Notes: a model not told the origin generated them from the sequence alone. A stretch of DNA of 64,000 bases from an uncultured Coriobacteriia bacterium (GCA_959608885.1 CAUHSG010000007.1:1-64000), one strand, 5' to 3'; counted from the stretch's first letter, positions 34,573 through 43,471 are shown. Numbers and translations: made by a program.

Positions 34573-36792
34573 CTACTCCTTCTTTCTGATGCGGCAGGGA
34601 ATGCCGTTGTAAATCCACGTCCCGATAAGCGGCTCGCGCGCGCCTTCGACGGCACCGCGTGTGAGCCAGTTGATGTTCGATTTGAGACACTCGTCAAAAT
34701 CGGGGCTGTCCTCGACCGATTCAGGGTACCACCATCCATATTCGGCGGAGGCCACGTCGTCAAGCATGTTCGCGATATGCACGTATTGGAGCACCTCAAC
34801 GTCCGGCGCATCCTGGCGCGAGATGAGGCAGGCATCCCCCTCCGCAAGACCCAGGCGCTCGGCCGTCGCGGGTGAGAGCTCGACCGTCGGCTTGGGATGG
34901 CGAGCGCGCATCGAGGGAACCTCGAAATACGAGGATGCCCAGTATGGCTGCTTGCGCGCGCCGGTAATGAGCGTGACGCAATCATCCTCGTGACACACGT
35001 CCTCGTGCACACCGGTCACGGGCGTGAACTGCGCGACAAGCCCGGCACCGCGGCGCTGCAGGAACGGGACGGCGAGTTCGACCTTGCCGCTCTCGGTCGC
35101 AAAACCGCGCGGCTCGCCTGTTACCTCGTCAATCTCGAGATGCTTGAGGTAACGCGCTCCACCACCGCAGATGCCCGTGATGATGAAATCGTCCCAACTC
35201 ATGCCCGTCGGCTCGATGGTGCGGGCGAGTTCCTCGGTCAGGTCCTGAGCCGGCCACAGCGCCTCATCACAGCCCATGCGCAGAGCCAAATCGCGCAGGA
35301 TGACATAGTCCTCACGGCGCTCGAACTGCGGCTCGACCGCAGCCGGTCCGCCATAGCAGAAGTCCGAGACACCGCCCATCGCCTGAAAGCAGGGGTGCTC
35401 GACAGCTGCGGCAGCGGGCAAAACGTAGTCGGCCATGAGGGCCGTGGGTGTCATGATGAACTCAAGCACGACGACGAGATCCATCGCCTCGAGTGCCCGC
35501 ATAACAAGCTGCGTATCGGCATAGGTGACCAGTGGATTGGCGCCATCGACGATGAGTGCGCTCACGCGATAGGGTTTGTCCGTGATGGCCGCTTCCCACA
35601 CGCGTTGCGGCAACGCCGAGGTGAGATATCGCATGGGCAGATGACGTCCCAGCTTGCCGGTGCGCTCGTCGGCGAGTTCCCAACCGGCATAACTCTGGAG
35701 GCCGCAATCAGGCTCGTTGAGGCCATGAGCACGAGCCTCGGCAGACAACAGCATGCTGTCCTCGAGCTCGAGCTCGCTCAGGAAGCTCGGTGCCTCGTTG
35801 AGAACGTTACCGCCGGGCACGTCGACATTGCCCGTGATGGCGCGCAACGCGGCGATGACACGATGCAGCGATGCGGTGTTGGGGCCGATCTGGTCGACAC
35901 CGCGTCCCGAAAGCAGACCGGCGGGCTTGCTCGTCGCGTACATGCGGGCAGCCTCGCGAATCTGCTCGACGGACACTTGGGTGATAGCGGCCGCCTCGTC
36001 GAGCGTGCGCTCGAAAGCAGCGGCCTTGAACTCGTCGAAGCCGGAGCACCACTCATCGACGAAGTCATGGTCGTAGAGATCCTCCTCGATGATGACGCGC
36101 GCGAGCGCGTACGCGAGAACGAGATCAGTACCGGGAAAGGGCGCGAGCCACAGCGTCGCCTTGGCCGCCGTCATCGACAGGCGCGTGTCCACGACGATGA
36201 GCTTACCGCCATCGCGAGCGTAGTCGGCGATGTTGCGCCAGAACAGCGAGTTGTCCGACTCAGCCGGATTGATACCCCAGAGCATCAGGCACTCCGTGAG
36301 GTCGGGCCGGAAGTCGCATTCGACCGACCAACCGTAGGTCATCGTGTCCATCCAGATGCGCGGATTCCAGCAGATGGGACCGATGCCCATGTTGTTGGGG
36401 CTGCCGATGAAGCTCATGAAGCGATGCAACGGCCAGTAAACCGCATGCGGACCACCAATGGCACTCGCCACCGTCCACGGACCATGTGCGTCGATGAGCA
36501 GGCGCAAACGCGTCGCGATATCGTCAAGCGCCTCGTCCCAGCTCACGCGGATAAAACCGCCGCCGCCACGCGGCCCTATGCGCTTCAGGGGAAAGTTGAC
36601 GCGCGTATCCTCGTCATAGAGCTTCTCGAGATTGAGCCGCCAACGGGGACAGCGGGCAGATACGCTCACATCGTAGGGATAGCGCGTCGCATCAGGCGTG
36701 AAGTCGATTACGCGGCCGTCTTCGATCGTCGCGTCGAACGCGCATAGATAGCCGCAGTAGTGACAATTGGTTTTACGAATCTCGGTAGTCAT
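34573..36792 (-). CDS. Molybdopterin oxidoreductase, DMSO reductase family, single-subunit type
   Basis: 739 residues from ATG 36792; the ATG 8 codons upstream is possible but the family start is MTTEIRKTNCHYCG. C10/C13/C17 and a Cys near 46 (ARCPRW) form the 4Fe-4S site. ICWNPR places a Cys where the Mo ligand is expected. Later PTALMADYVLPAAAAVEHP is typical. There is no twin-arginine signal, so it is cytoplasmic. No NrfD or four-cluster subunit adjoins; the HdrD-like protein upstream may deliver electrons. Substrate unknown. The gene is followed by DUF2064 and radical SAM genes. Confidence 0.88.
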   Translation of the reverse strand: MTTEIRKTNCHYCGYLCAFDATIEDGRVIDFTPDATRYPYDVSVSARCPRWRLNLEKLYDEDTRVNFPLKRIGPRGGGGFIRVSWDEALDDIATRLRLLIDAHGPWTVASAIGGPHAVYWPLHRFMSFIGSPNNMGIGPICWNPRIWMDTMTYGWSVECDFRPDLTECLMLWGINPAESDNSLFWRNIADYARDGGKLIVVDTRLSMTAAKATLWLAPFPGTDLVLAYALARVIIEEDLYDHDFVDEWCSGFDEFKAAAFERTLDEAAAITQVSVEQIREAARMYATSKPAGLLSGRGVDQIGPNTASLHRVIAALRAITGNVDVPGGNVLNEAPSFLSELELEDSMLLSAEARAHGLNEPDCGLQSYAGWELADERTGKLGRHLPMRYLTSALPQRVWEAAITDKPYRVSALIVDGANPLVTYADTQLVMRALEAMDLVVVLEFIMTPTALMADYVLPAAAAVEHPCFQAMGGVSDFCYGGPAAVEPQFERREDYVILRDLALRMGCDEALWPAQDLTEELARTIEPTGMSWDDFIITGICGGGARYLKHLEIDEVTGEPRGFATESGKVELAVPFLQRRGAGLVAQFTPVTGVHEDVCHEDDCVTLITGARKQPYWASSYFEVPSMRARHPKPTVELSPATAERLGLAEGDACLISRQDAPDVEVLQYVHIANMLDDVASAEYGWWYPESVEDSPDFDECLKSNINWLTRGAVEGAREPLIGTWIYNGIPCRIRKKE

Positions 36793-36896
36793 AGCCCATG
36801 ATTGTACTGCATGCATCGGGCAAACACGCGCACTCTCCGGTTACAACACGGCACCGGCAAACAAAGTGGTTACCCGCCATGAGACAGTTGCCGTCA

Positions 36897-36943
36897 GACG
36901 GGATGAGACAAAAGTGACCGGAGCGTTTTTGTCTCATCCCGTC
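36897..36943. repeat. TGAGACAA-family hairpin (17-bp perfect stem)
   Basis: 36897-36913 (GACGGGATGAGACAAAA) pairs with 36927-36943. The loop contains GTGACCGGAGCG. It begins 10 bases after the stop of the HdrD-like gene on the minus strand. A loop of nearly the same kind is seen at 56521-56557. Confidence 0.8.
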
Positions 36944-36952
36944 CCATCGCCA

Positions 36953-38107
36953 TCAGTCGACGAGCGTCAACTCCTCACTCTCCGAAAGCTCCGCATATGC
37001 CGGGTCGGCAAAGAGCGCATCGACGTTCGCGTACACCTGCCCCCAATCGACGGAGCAATCAAAGATTTGCTCGAGGTAATGCTGCACAGGCGTGCTTCCC
37101 ACACCACGCTGCAACGAGTTGACACACGAGAAACAGGTCGACAGCACGCGGTCCGCATCGACTCCGTCGATTTCGGCAAGACGCAGGTTGCGGCGATACG
37201 CACAATAATCGGGAGCGTACACGCTCACCATGCCGCCACCTCCGCAACACAGACAGTCACGTTTCTCGTGCGGCATGCTCTTGAATGTCGCGTTCTCAAA
37301 TAAACTGCGTGCCGCACTGCCAAAGAAACCAGCAGAGCGGTCGTAACACGCATCGTGAAATGTGATGGCCTCGGTGCTCTGCGATATCATGCCGCGCTCG
37401 ACGAGCAAATCGGGTAGCCGTACGATCTCGATCTCCATCCCCTCGATGAGCTGTGGCAGCAGATGGCCGCAGTGTGGACAGGTCACGACCAGGCGCCCGA
37501 TTTCCTTCTCACGCAAAAAGGCCTGCACGCGCTCGCGATAGGCATCGTATTCGGCATAGAAGCCGACATCATAGAAAGTCGCGCCGCAACAGATGAGCAG
37601 CGTGTAGGCGGCAATGTCCTCATCACGCAACCATTGCGAAACCTTGGCGGTAAGTTCGGGCGCATATGCATATAGCGCACAACCCGGGAAAAATGCGGTG
37701 TGATCGGCATCGCCACCCAGATTCGCCTCGCCCTGGATATAGGTGACGTTCGTGATGTCACCGGTGTCACGGGCGCGCAGCGACGAAAACACGTTGTGCT
37801 TGAGATCCGTCCTGAACTTGCGGTACAGGGGCCTCAGCTCGGGCTTCTTCTCGAGCAGCAATGCCCTGAGCGGTTTGGTAGCACGAGAGGCGACCAGGTC
37901 GACCGGGCAGTTAATCGTACAGCGATTGCACAGCGCGCACGTGAAGGGTGCGTAATCCCAGGTATCGTCCCCGTTGAGAATCGACTCGCACAGCTCACCG
38001 AGATTAGGCTCGCCATTCGAGAAGTTACCGCAGTCGGTCTGGGCGCACAGGCCGCAACGGATGCAGCTGTCGGAAAAGTCCTGCACGTCTTCCAGCGGAT
38101 GATGCAT
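36953..38107 (-). CDS. HdrD/GlpC-like Fe-S oxidoreductase with two CCG domains
   Basis: 384 residues. N-terminal ferredoxin motifs CIRCGLCAQTDC and CALCNRCTINCP are followed by two cysteine-rich CCG domains (FFPGCALY with LICCGATFYD; FHDACYDRS with CLCCGGGGMVS and CFSC). Such proteins bind a non-cubane cluster and move electrons to disulfides, quinones or flavins. A partner role for the Mo oxidoreductase 160 bases downstream is likely by position. GAGAGG precedes the ATG. A TATAAT on the minus strand (38141-38146), inside a 27-bp palindrome, is a candidate -10. Confidence 0.87.
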   Translation of the reverse strand: MHHPLEDVQDFSDSCIRCGLCAQTDCGNFSNGEPNLGELCESILNGDDTWDYAPFTCALCNRCTINCPVDLVASRATKPLRALLLEKKPELRPLYRKFRTDLKHNVFSSLRARDTGDITNVTYIQGEANLGGDADHTAFFPGCALYAYAPELTAKVSQWLRDEDIAAYTLLICCGATFYDVGFYAEYDAYRERVQAFLREKEIGRLVVTCPHCGHLLPQLIEGMEIEIVRLPDLLVERGMISQSTEAITFHDACYDRSAGFFGSAARSLFENATFKSMPHEKRDCLCCGGGGMVSVYAPDYCAYRRNLRLAEIDGVDADRVLSTCFSCVNSLQRGVGSTPVQHYLEQIFDCSVDWGQVYANVDALFADPAYAELSESEELTLVD

Positions 38108-38136
38108 GTCGAATCCTCTCTCGCGTCACATCTGCG

Positions 38137-38195
38137 CCCGATTATACGCCAATGTGACAGGGGTCTGACCCCTGTCACATTGGCGTATAATCGGG
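38137..38195. repeat. 27-bp perfect palindrome containing duplicated TATAAT
   Basis: 38137-38163 is the exact complement of 38169-38195 around TCTGA. Each arm contains a TATAAT (reading outward on opposite strands) and GTGACAGGGG. It lies 30 bases upstream of the HdrD-like gene. The core GGGGTCTGACCCC is shared with 21451-21479. Confidence 0.85.
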
Positions 38196-38263
38196 CCCCT
38201 GTCACACGCGACCGCAAATCCATATGCAAGTGCCATCCGAAGAGCTCGCCTGCACGTAAACTG

Positions 38264-38427
38264 CGTTTTCCTAGGATTTGAGAAACTCCCATGCTGGTTT
38301 TTGACGTTTTCCTAGTCTCAATCCCAACTTTCTTGTCGGTTTATTTCGTTTTCCTAGGATTTTTTGAAAACAGCACTAGGAAAACGTCAAAAGCCAACAT
38401 TTGACCACATCCCAGCCTAGGAAAACG
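38264..38427. repeat. CGTTTTCCTAGG array 1 (three direct plus two inverted copies)
   Basis: Copies: 38264-38275, 38305-38316 (last base T) and 38347-38358 on plus; 38375-38386 (first base A) and 38416-38427 on minus. Start-to-start distances are 41, 42, 28 and 41. The bases next to the motif are partly conserved too: TTTTGA precedes copies 2 and 4 in motif orientation. No coding sequence overlaps. The same design recurs at 62530-62652. Confidence 0.85.
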
Positions 38428-38516
38428 TGATTTTCTTGCATGAGAGAGGCTCAGCGTGCGCATAGGCGCAAGTATCGCGAGTCTACACGCGGGGACAAGG
38501 CCTCTTGTGCTGCATC

Positions 38517-38560
38517 AGCAAAAAGAGACCCCCGCTTCCATCGAGGGAACGGGGGTCTCG
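38517..38560 (-). terminator. Terminator of the NrfD-4Fe-4S-Mo operon
   Basis: GAGACCCCCG (38525-38534) pairs with 38550-38559, and an inner TTCC/GGAA extends the stem. On the minus strand it is followed by TTTTT. It lies 41 bases after the NrfD stop. Confidence 0.8.
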
Positions 38561-38600
38561 AGAAACCTTGCGGCTCATTCACGCCAGACGGCATTCGCTC

Positions 38601-39692
38601 CTACTGAGCGCCGGTCATGGCAGGATTGGGGCCGGAGGTCTGGTAGACCTCGTCCGGACCGTCGGCAGGAGCCTCGTCGGCAACCTCACCAGCGGGCGTA
38701 ACCCACGTCCAGTACTCCCTGCCGGTCTCCCAGTAGTCCATGAAGTCCTGATGACTCTGAGGCAGACGCGTGTAGTACTTGAGCTCGCCCGGGGTGACGC
38801 GGCGCTGATAGCTCCAGATAATCATGAAGCGCAGCAGGCAGCCACCCATGAGAGCGATGAGCGCGGATGCGTAGCCGCCCACGTTGGTGACGTTGAGCAG
38901 CAGCGGAATAACCAGACCGCAGCAGACCATCAGGCCCCAGAAGTAGCCGGCCCACTCGCCACGAACCCAGCGCTCGGCATGGGCCTTGGCGGTCTCGTTG
39001 GAAGCGCAGAACTGCAGCATCACGTAGAGCAGCAGCACGACGAGCTCGAGCGAGATGAGAATCGCGTCAGCGACATGCAAGATGTGACGCAGCTCCTCGG
39101 TGAGCAGCGCGGCAAGCGGCGTAGACAGGTTGACCTGCAGCCACTCGGCCGGGAAGGGCCAAACGCCGATGCACATGGAGAGCAGGGCCGCACCGGTGGA
39201 GCAGCCGGACACCATGAAGAGCACGGGCAGAACCGGCGTGTTCCAGAACGGACGGGACTTCATGCTGGAGAGCAGTACGCCCGTGTAGATCGTGACGCAC
39301 AGGCCGAAGATACCGGCAATGCCGAGCAGCACCTGCGCAAAGCCCTCATACGGAATGAAGGGCAGACCGGTGAGCCAGGAGAGCTCCCAGAAGATGAAGA
39401 GCACGCCTGCGATCATCGAGATGGAGAGGAACACAGCACCCCACTTGATAACCGAGGTCCTCGTCACGAAGGCACGGTAGAAAATCCACGGCTGACCAAG
39501 CTCGAAGACGAGCAGGCCGGTGCCAATGCCCAGGATGAGGAAGGCGATGAAGACGCCCCACACGAGGGCACCGCTCGTCAGAGCGGATGGCGCGATGATC
39601 AATCCGACAACGGCGGCGGTCGCCATCATGCCGCCACCAAGGCCGCCCAGGAAGAGGTAGAGGGCAATCGGCCAAATCCAGAACTGCTTCAC
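38601..39692 (-). CDS. NrfD/PsrC-like membrane subunit
   Basis: 363 residues with about nine hydrophobic spans, starting FWIWPIALYLFLGGLGGG, as in NrfD/PsrC quinone-interacting anchors. A soluble C-terminal tail of about 60 residues ends the protein. It links the 4Fe-4S subunit to menaquinone. Its ATG overlaps the stop of the 4Fe-4S gene (ATGA at 39689-39692), so translation is coupled. It is the third gene of the alpha-beta-gamma Mo complex. Confidence 0.9.
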   Translation of the reverse strand: MKQFWIWPIALYLFLGGLGGGMMATAAVVGLIIAPSALTSGALVWGVFIAFLILGIGTGLLVFELGQPWIFYRAFVTRTSVIKWGAVFLSISMIAGVLFIFWELSWLTGLPFIPYEGFAQVLLGIAGIFGLCVTIYTGVLLSSMKSRPFWNTPVLPVLFMVSGCSTGAALLSMCIGVWPFPAEWLQVNLSTPLAALLTEELRHILHVADAILISLELVVLLLYVMLQFCASNETAKAHAERWVRGEWAGYFWGLMVCCGLVIPLLLNVTNVGGYASALIALMGGCLLRFMIIWSYQRRVTPGELKYYTRLPQSHQDFMDYWETGREYWTWVTPAGEVADEAPADGPDEVYQTSGPNPAMTGAQ

Positions 39693-40252
39693 TGTACCGT
39701 ACCTCCTAAGTCGGGAATGTAGTAGATCATGGGCTCGGTACCAACCTCAGGATAGACCTGCTCGGTGTAGTACGAGTTGACGAGCTTCGAGACCTCGCTG
39801 TTGGGATCGTCAAGGTCGCCGAAGGTACGGGCCTTCTGATGGCACGTCATGACGCAGAAGGGCTGCTCGCCCTCGCGGACGCGATCCTTGCAGAAGGTGC
39901 ACTTGCGGATGTAGCCCTCATGCTCGTTCATGTCGCGAGCGCCATAGGGGCAGGCATTCGCGCAGACCTTGCAGCCCATGCACTGGGAAGGCTCAACCCA
40001 CACGATGCCGTCGTCGTCCTGACGCGAGGCGCCAGTCGGGCAAGCGGGCACGCAGGCGGGCTTGTCGCAATGCATGCAGATGAGCGGTTGGAAGGTCATG
40101 TGGACATGAGGCCACACGCCCTCTGCTCCGTTGGAAACAACAGGATTGTAGATGATGTCAATGGGCAGCTCGTTCCAGGTGCGGCATGCGATGGTGCATG
40201 AGGAGCAACCAATGCAACGACGCTGATCCATAACCATTGCGTAACGGGTCAT
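39689..40252 (-). CDS. Four-cluster 4Fe-4S ferredoxin subunit (DmsB/PsrB/NrfC type)
   Basis: 187 residues with four cysteine groups: CIGCSSCTIAC, CMHCDKPACVPACP, CMGCKVCANACP and CTFCKDR plus CVMTC. It relays electrons between the NrfD anchor and the Mo subunit. No signal peptide is present, as expected for a partner-matured or cytoplasmic subunit. It begins 16 bases after the Mo subunit stop and is preceded by GGAGAGGAGG. Confidence 0.93.
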   Translation of the reverse strand: MTRYAMVMDQRRCIGCSSCTIACRTWNELPIDIIYNPVVSNGAEGVWPHVHMTFQPLICMHCDKPACVPACPTGASRQDDDGIVWVEPSQCMGCKVCANACPYGARDMNEHEGYIRKCTFCKDRVREGEQPFCVMTCHQKARTFGDLDDPNSEVSKLVNSYYTEQVYPEVGTEPMIYYIPDLGGTVQ

Positions 40253-40268
40253 TTCAGTCCTCCTCTCC

Positions 40269-43142
40269 TTATTTGTTCAAGTCAGCCAGGCTGCAGGGGG
40301 CATCAACAGGTTGCATGGAGAAGTCGTACCATGCGTTGTTCGCCTCGTCGACCAGGTAGTTGCCCTGACCATACTGGACGAAGCGATAGCCCGTGCCTGC
40401 CTGATAGTGGATGGAGGTGGTCGGATCGATCATCCAGCCACTGCCAGTGTCGTAATAGCGACCCTTGTCATCCTCGGCCTTGAGCGTGATGGGATTCCAC
40501 GTCGTGCCGGCAGGCAGCTCGAAGTCGGCCTGCGGGCCCTCGGAAGGCTGCATCGAGAAGTCGTAGAACGTGCCCGTGGCCTCGTCGAGCAGGAAGTCGC
40601 CGTTGTGGGAGACGTACCTGTAGCCCGTGCCCATCTGGTAGAAGGTGCCCGTGGCGTCGTCGACCATCCAGCCGGAGGCCTGGTCGTAGCGGCGGCCGTT
40701 CTCGTCGTAGCACGCGCGCTTGCGGTAATCCCAGGTGAGACCCTCGGGAACCTCGAAGTCGGGTTGCGCGAAGACGGGCTCGGCAAACTCGAGAGCCATC
40801 TTCTGGGTGCTCGGCATGGCATGCACGCCGGGGCCCTCGGTGGCAAACGCAGAGCCGGGGATGGAGAACTCGCAGTCGCGCTCGGTGAATTGGTAGTCGA
40901 TGTCGGTGCACTTGTACACCTTGCACATCAGGCCACGGTTCGCCCAGCAACCGGTCAGCGGGTCGCAGTGCTCGTCATCGACGGACGTGAGCACGTTGGT
41001 GTTGGACTCGAGGCAACCGAAGGGCTCGGGGCCTTCGGGGCTACGCTCGGGGAACCACCAGCCGCGCTGCGTGTAGACCGCGCGCGGATCGATGCCCGGC
41101 TCGACGTTGGCGCGCATCTTGATGCGGCCGCGACGGGTCTCGATCCAGCACCAATCGCCCATCTCGATGCCCAGCGTGACAGCGAGGTCGGGGTGGATGG
41201 TGAAGTACGGATCGGGCTTGATGTAGCGGATGATCGGGTTGTTGAAGTGCTCCGAGTGATGGAACGGCATGAAACCGCCGCCCGTGGTGAGCACGATGGG
41301 GTACTCGGCTGCGACCTCGGGATCGTCGACCTCGTTCTCGGCCGGACCGATGTACTTCGGGAAGGCCGGCAGACCGAACTCCTCGAAGACCGAGCACTTG
41401 AGCTCGACCTTGCCCGACGCGGTGCAGAACTGGCCCTTCTGCAGGTACTTCTGGTACTGCAGCGGCGGATAGTACATGCGGAAGCGAGCGACGAAGTCGT
41501 TGTAGTCCGTGATGGGAAGACCAAGCGGCGAGAGAACGTGGAAGTACGCGTCCTCGAGCTCCGGCCAGGGCCAGTCCTCTTCGGTCTGACCGCAGGCAAG
41601 GCCCAGGTCCTTCCAGATGTTGTAGTCGGTCTTGCGCTCGTACATCGGCCAAATGGCGCGCTCGGAGCAGACGATGGAGTCGGTGACACCGTAGTTGGTG
41701 TGAACCATCGGTCGCTCCATGGCACCGGCAACCGGCAGCACGAAGTCGGCCATGAGGGCCGTCGGGGTCATGAAGTACTCGAGGACGACCAGGAACTCGA
41801 CCTGCTTGCAGGCCTCGAAGACCATCTTCGCGTCGCCGTAGGACGAAAGCGGATTGGAGCCGCTGACGAACAGCGCGCGAACCTGATACGGATCGCCCGT
41901 GAGAATGGCCTTGAAGACGGACGGGCCATGGGCCTCGCACATCCACTCGGCGGTGAACGCCTTGCCCCACTTGTCCTTGGAGATCTGGGAGAGACGCTCG
42001 TAGCCGGGCCAGGAGGTCATCTTGTACTTGTCGGAGCCGATCTGCTTGGCACGCATCTCGACGGGCAGACGGTCGTTGGCCTCGAGCTCCTCGTCAGTGA
42101 CGTAAGCCGCGGGACCGGGCATGCCGTCGCCGCCGGGGCAGTCGAGGTTGCCGCAGATGGCACGCAGGATCGAACGGGCGTGCATGCCGGCACCAGCCGT
42201 GCGGCCGAGCTGATCCCAGGTGCAACCCCACTGGATGTTGCCGGGGCGGTTGGTCGCGTACATGCGAGCCGCCTGGCGGATGAGCTCGGGATCGAGCCAG
42301 GTGAGGGGCGCAGCCCACTCCGGGGTGTAGGGCTCGATGTAATCGCGGAGCTCGTCGAAGCCCTCGCACCACTCGTCAACAAAGTCCATGTCATAGATGA
42401 ACTCGTTCATGATGACGTTGATCATGGCCATGGACAGAGCCGTATCCGAACCCGGACGCAGCGGCAGCCAGAGGTCGGCGTGCGCGGCGGTCTCGGAGTA
42501 GCGCGGATCGACGACGATGAGCTTCAGGCCGTTTGCGCGCTGCAGGTCGGTGTAGCCGTGCATGCCGGGCATGGACGACGCACCGGGGTTGAAGCCCCAC
42601 AGGATGACGCACTTGGATGCGCCAAGGTCGGTCTCGAACGGGGACCAACCGTTGATGGCGGTCTCGACCATGAAGGTCGGAATCCAGCACAGCAGGGCGT
42701 TGTGGAAGCCGTTGGGCGTTCCGAACAGGTTGAGGAAGCGACGCCTCGCCCAGTCATCGGTACGCAGGGTACCGGCGGCTGCGGCGACTGCCTCTGCACC
42801 GGACTCTTCCTTGATCTGGTTGATCTTGGCGGCAATCTCGGTCAGGGCCTGATCCCAGGAGACACGCTCCCACTTGTTCTCGCCCTTCTCGCCCGCGCGC
42901 TTCATCGGGTAGTTGATGCGCGACGGATTGTCCACGAACGTGTAGGCCTGGTTACCACGAGTGCACAGGCCACCAGCGTTGGTGGGATGATCCGGATCGC
43001 CTTCGGCGTAGATGAGCTTACCGTCCTTGACGTAAGCCAGAACGCCGCAGTTCTGATGGCAGAAATAGCAGCATGACTTCTTGACCTCCACGCCTTCTGC
43101 GTGGATTTCATCCAACCATTTCGTCGATGAATAGTCTCTCAC
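40269..43142 (-). CDS. Molybdopterin oxidoreductase catalytic subunit with duplicated C-terminal tail
   Basis: 957 residues from GTG 43142, which has AAGGAGGAGG at ideal distance; the ATG ten codons upstream lacks one. CCYFCHQNCGVLAY and CTRG form the 4Fe-4S site, and LLCWIP offers a Cys at the Mo position. No twin-arginine motif is present, so the complex probably faces the cytoplasm. After the usual cofactor-binding C-domain (to about residue 795) come two tandem units of about 77 residues, each with DFE(V/L)P, a GSGWM/ASGWM, GTGYR and WYDFSMQP-type end, rich in Tyr-Asp-Gly like OCRE-type repeats. Substrate unknown. First gene of a three-gene operon. Confidence 0.88.
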   Translation of the reverse strand: MRDYSSTKWLDEIHAEGVEVKKSCCYFCHQNCGVLAYVKDGKLIYAEGDPDHPTNAGGLCTRGNQAYTFVDNPSRINYPMKRAGEKGENKWERVSWDQALTEIAAKINQIKEESGAEAVAAAAGTLRTDDWARRRFLNLFGTPNGFHNALLCWIPTFMVETAINGWSPFETDLGASKCVILWGFNPGASSMPGMHGYTDLQRANGLKLIVVDPRYSETAAHADLWLPLRPGSDTALSMAMINVIMNEFIYDMDFVDEWCEGFDELRDYIEPYTPEWAAPLTWLDPELIRQAARMYATNRPGNIQWGCTWDQLGRTAGAGMHARSILRAICGNLDCPGGDGMPGPAAYVTDEELEANDRLPVEMRAKQIGSDKYKMTSWPGYERLSQISKDKWGKAFTAEWMCEAHGPSVFKAILTGDPYQVRALFVSGSNPLSSYGDAKMVFEACKQVEFLVVLEYFMTPTALMADFVLPVAGAMERPMVHTNYGVTDSIVCSERAIWPMYERKTDYNIWKDLGLACGQTEEDWPWPELEDAYFHVLSPLGLPITDYNDFVARFRMYYPPLQYQKYLQKGQFCTASGKVELKCSVFEEFGLPAFPKYIGPAENEVDDPEVAAEYPIVLTTGGGFMPFHHSEHFNNPIIRYIKPDPYFTIHPDLAVTLGIEMGDWCWIETRRGRIKMRANVEPGIDPRAVYTQRGWWFPERSPEGPEPFGCLESNTNVLTSVDDEHCDPLTGCWANRGLMCKVYKCTDIDYQFTERDCEFSIPGSAFATEGPGVHAMPSTQKMALEFAEPVFAQPDFEVPEGLTWDYRKRACYDENGRRYDQASGWMVDDATGTFYQMGTGYRYVSHNGDFLLDEATGTFYDFSMQPSEGPQADFELPAGTTWNPITLKAEDDKGRYYDTGSGWMIDPTTSIHYQAGTGYRFVQYGQGNYLVDEANNAWYDFSMQPVDAPCSLADLNK

Positions 43143-43146
43143 TCTG

Positions 43147-43156
43147 CCTCCTCCTT
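43147..43156 (-). promoter_or_regulatory. Strong Shine-Dalgarno sequence fixing the Mo subunit start
   Basis: AAGGAGGAGG on the minus strand ends 4 bases before GTG 43142. It is inside the longer reading frame, where it would encode EGGG, which argues for the GTG start. Confidence 0.7.
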
Positions 43157-43366
43157 CATTCTCTCTTGCCACATGTTTGCATTACCTGCTTTCCGCAGAC
43201 CATGCAGTCATGCGGAACACCTCCTGCGAAGACGTTGCCATCCTCGCACGTCAACGCTGTCTGCCGGCATATTCGCGCCCATCCGATGAGTGGGCATGGC
43301 AATGTCGACGTCTAACGTCTAACTTCCGTATTAAATCACGGGATGAAGGTTATGTGAAGCTATGAA

Positions 43367-43421
43367 AACGGGGATTTCGCCCATGCGCGCAATCTGCGCC
43401 GCTTTCGGCAAAATCCCCGTT
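43367..43421 (-). terminator. Terminator after the Mrp ATPase gene
   Basis: AACGGGGATTT (43367-43377) pairs perfectly with 43411-43421 around a 33-nt loop that holds its own GC-rich hairpin. On the minus strand TTTT follows. Confidence 0.65.
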
Positions 43422-43471
43422 CCTCGTTATACATGTGCACCATCGAGGTGCGCTACCCCGCGTTTCGAGTA

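Larger units (their letters stand above)
43143..43471 (-). other. Leader of the Mo operon and 3' region of the Mrp gene
   Basis: About 330 bases without a gene. The left part is the leader of the Mo operon, with a tandem GTTAGAC direct repeat at about 43307-43320 and a minus-strand TTGACG (43249-43254) but no matching -10. The right part holds the Mrp terminator at 43367-43421. No riboswitch was recognised. Confidence 0.4.

Noticed and set aside
34897..36747. 616-codon plus-strand frame opposite the second Mo oxidoreductase
   Set aside because: It is a shadow frame with biased composition and no motif or ribosome site.
38264..38427. CRISPR array
   Set aside because: Repeats are only 12 bp, occur in both orientations with a symmetric centre, and no cas gene is present.
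40311..43076. 921-codon plus-strand frame opposite the Mo catalytic subunit
   Set aside because: The opposite strand encodes an unmistakable oxidoreductase. The long antisense frame is a by-product of high GC and codon bias and has no recognisable domain.
34573..43142. Tat signal peptides on the Mo oxidoreductases
   Set aside because: No SRRxFLK-like motif or hydrophobic N-terminal segment is present in any of the three Mo subunits, so periplasmic export is not supported.
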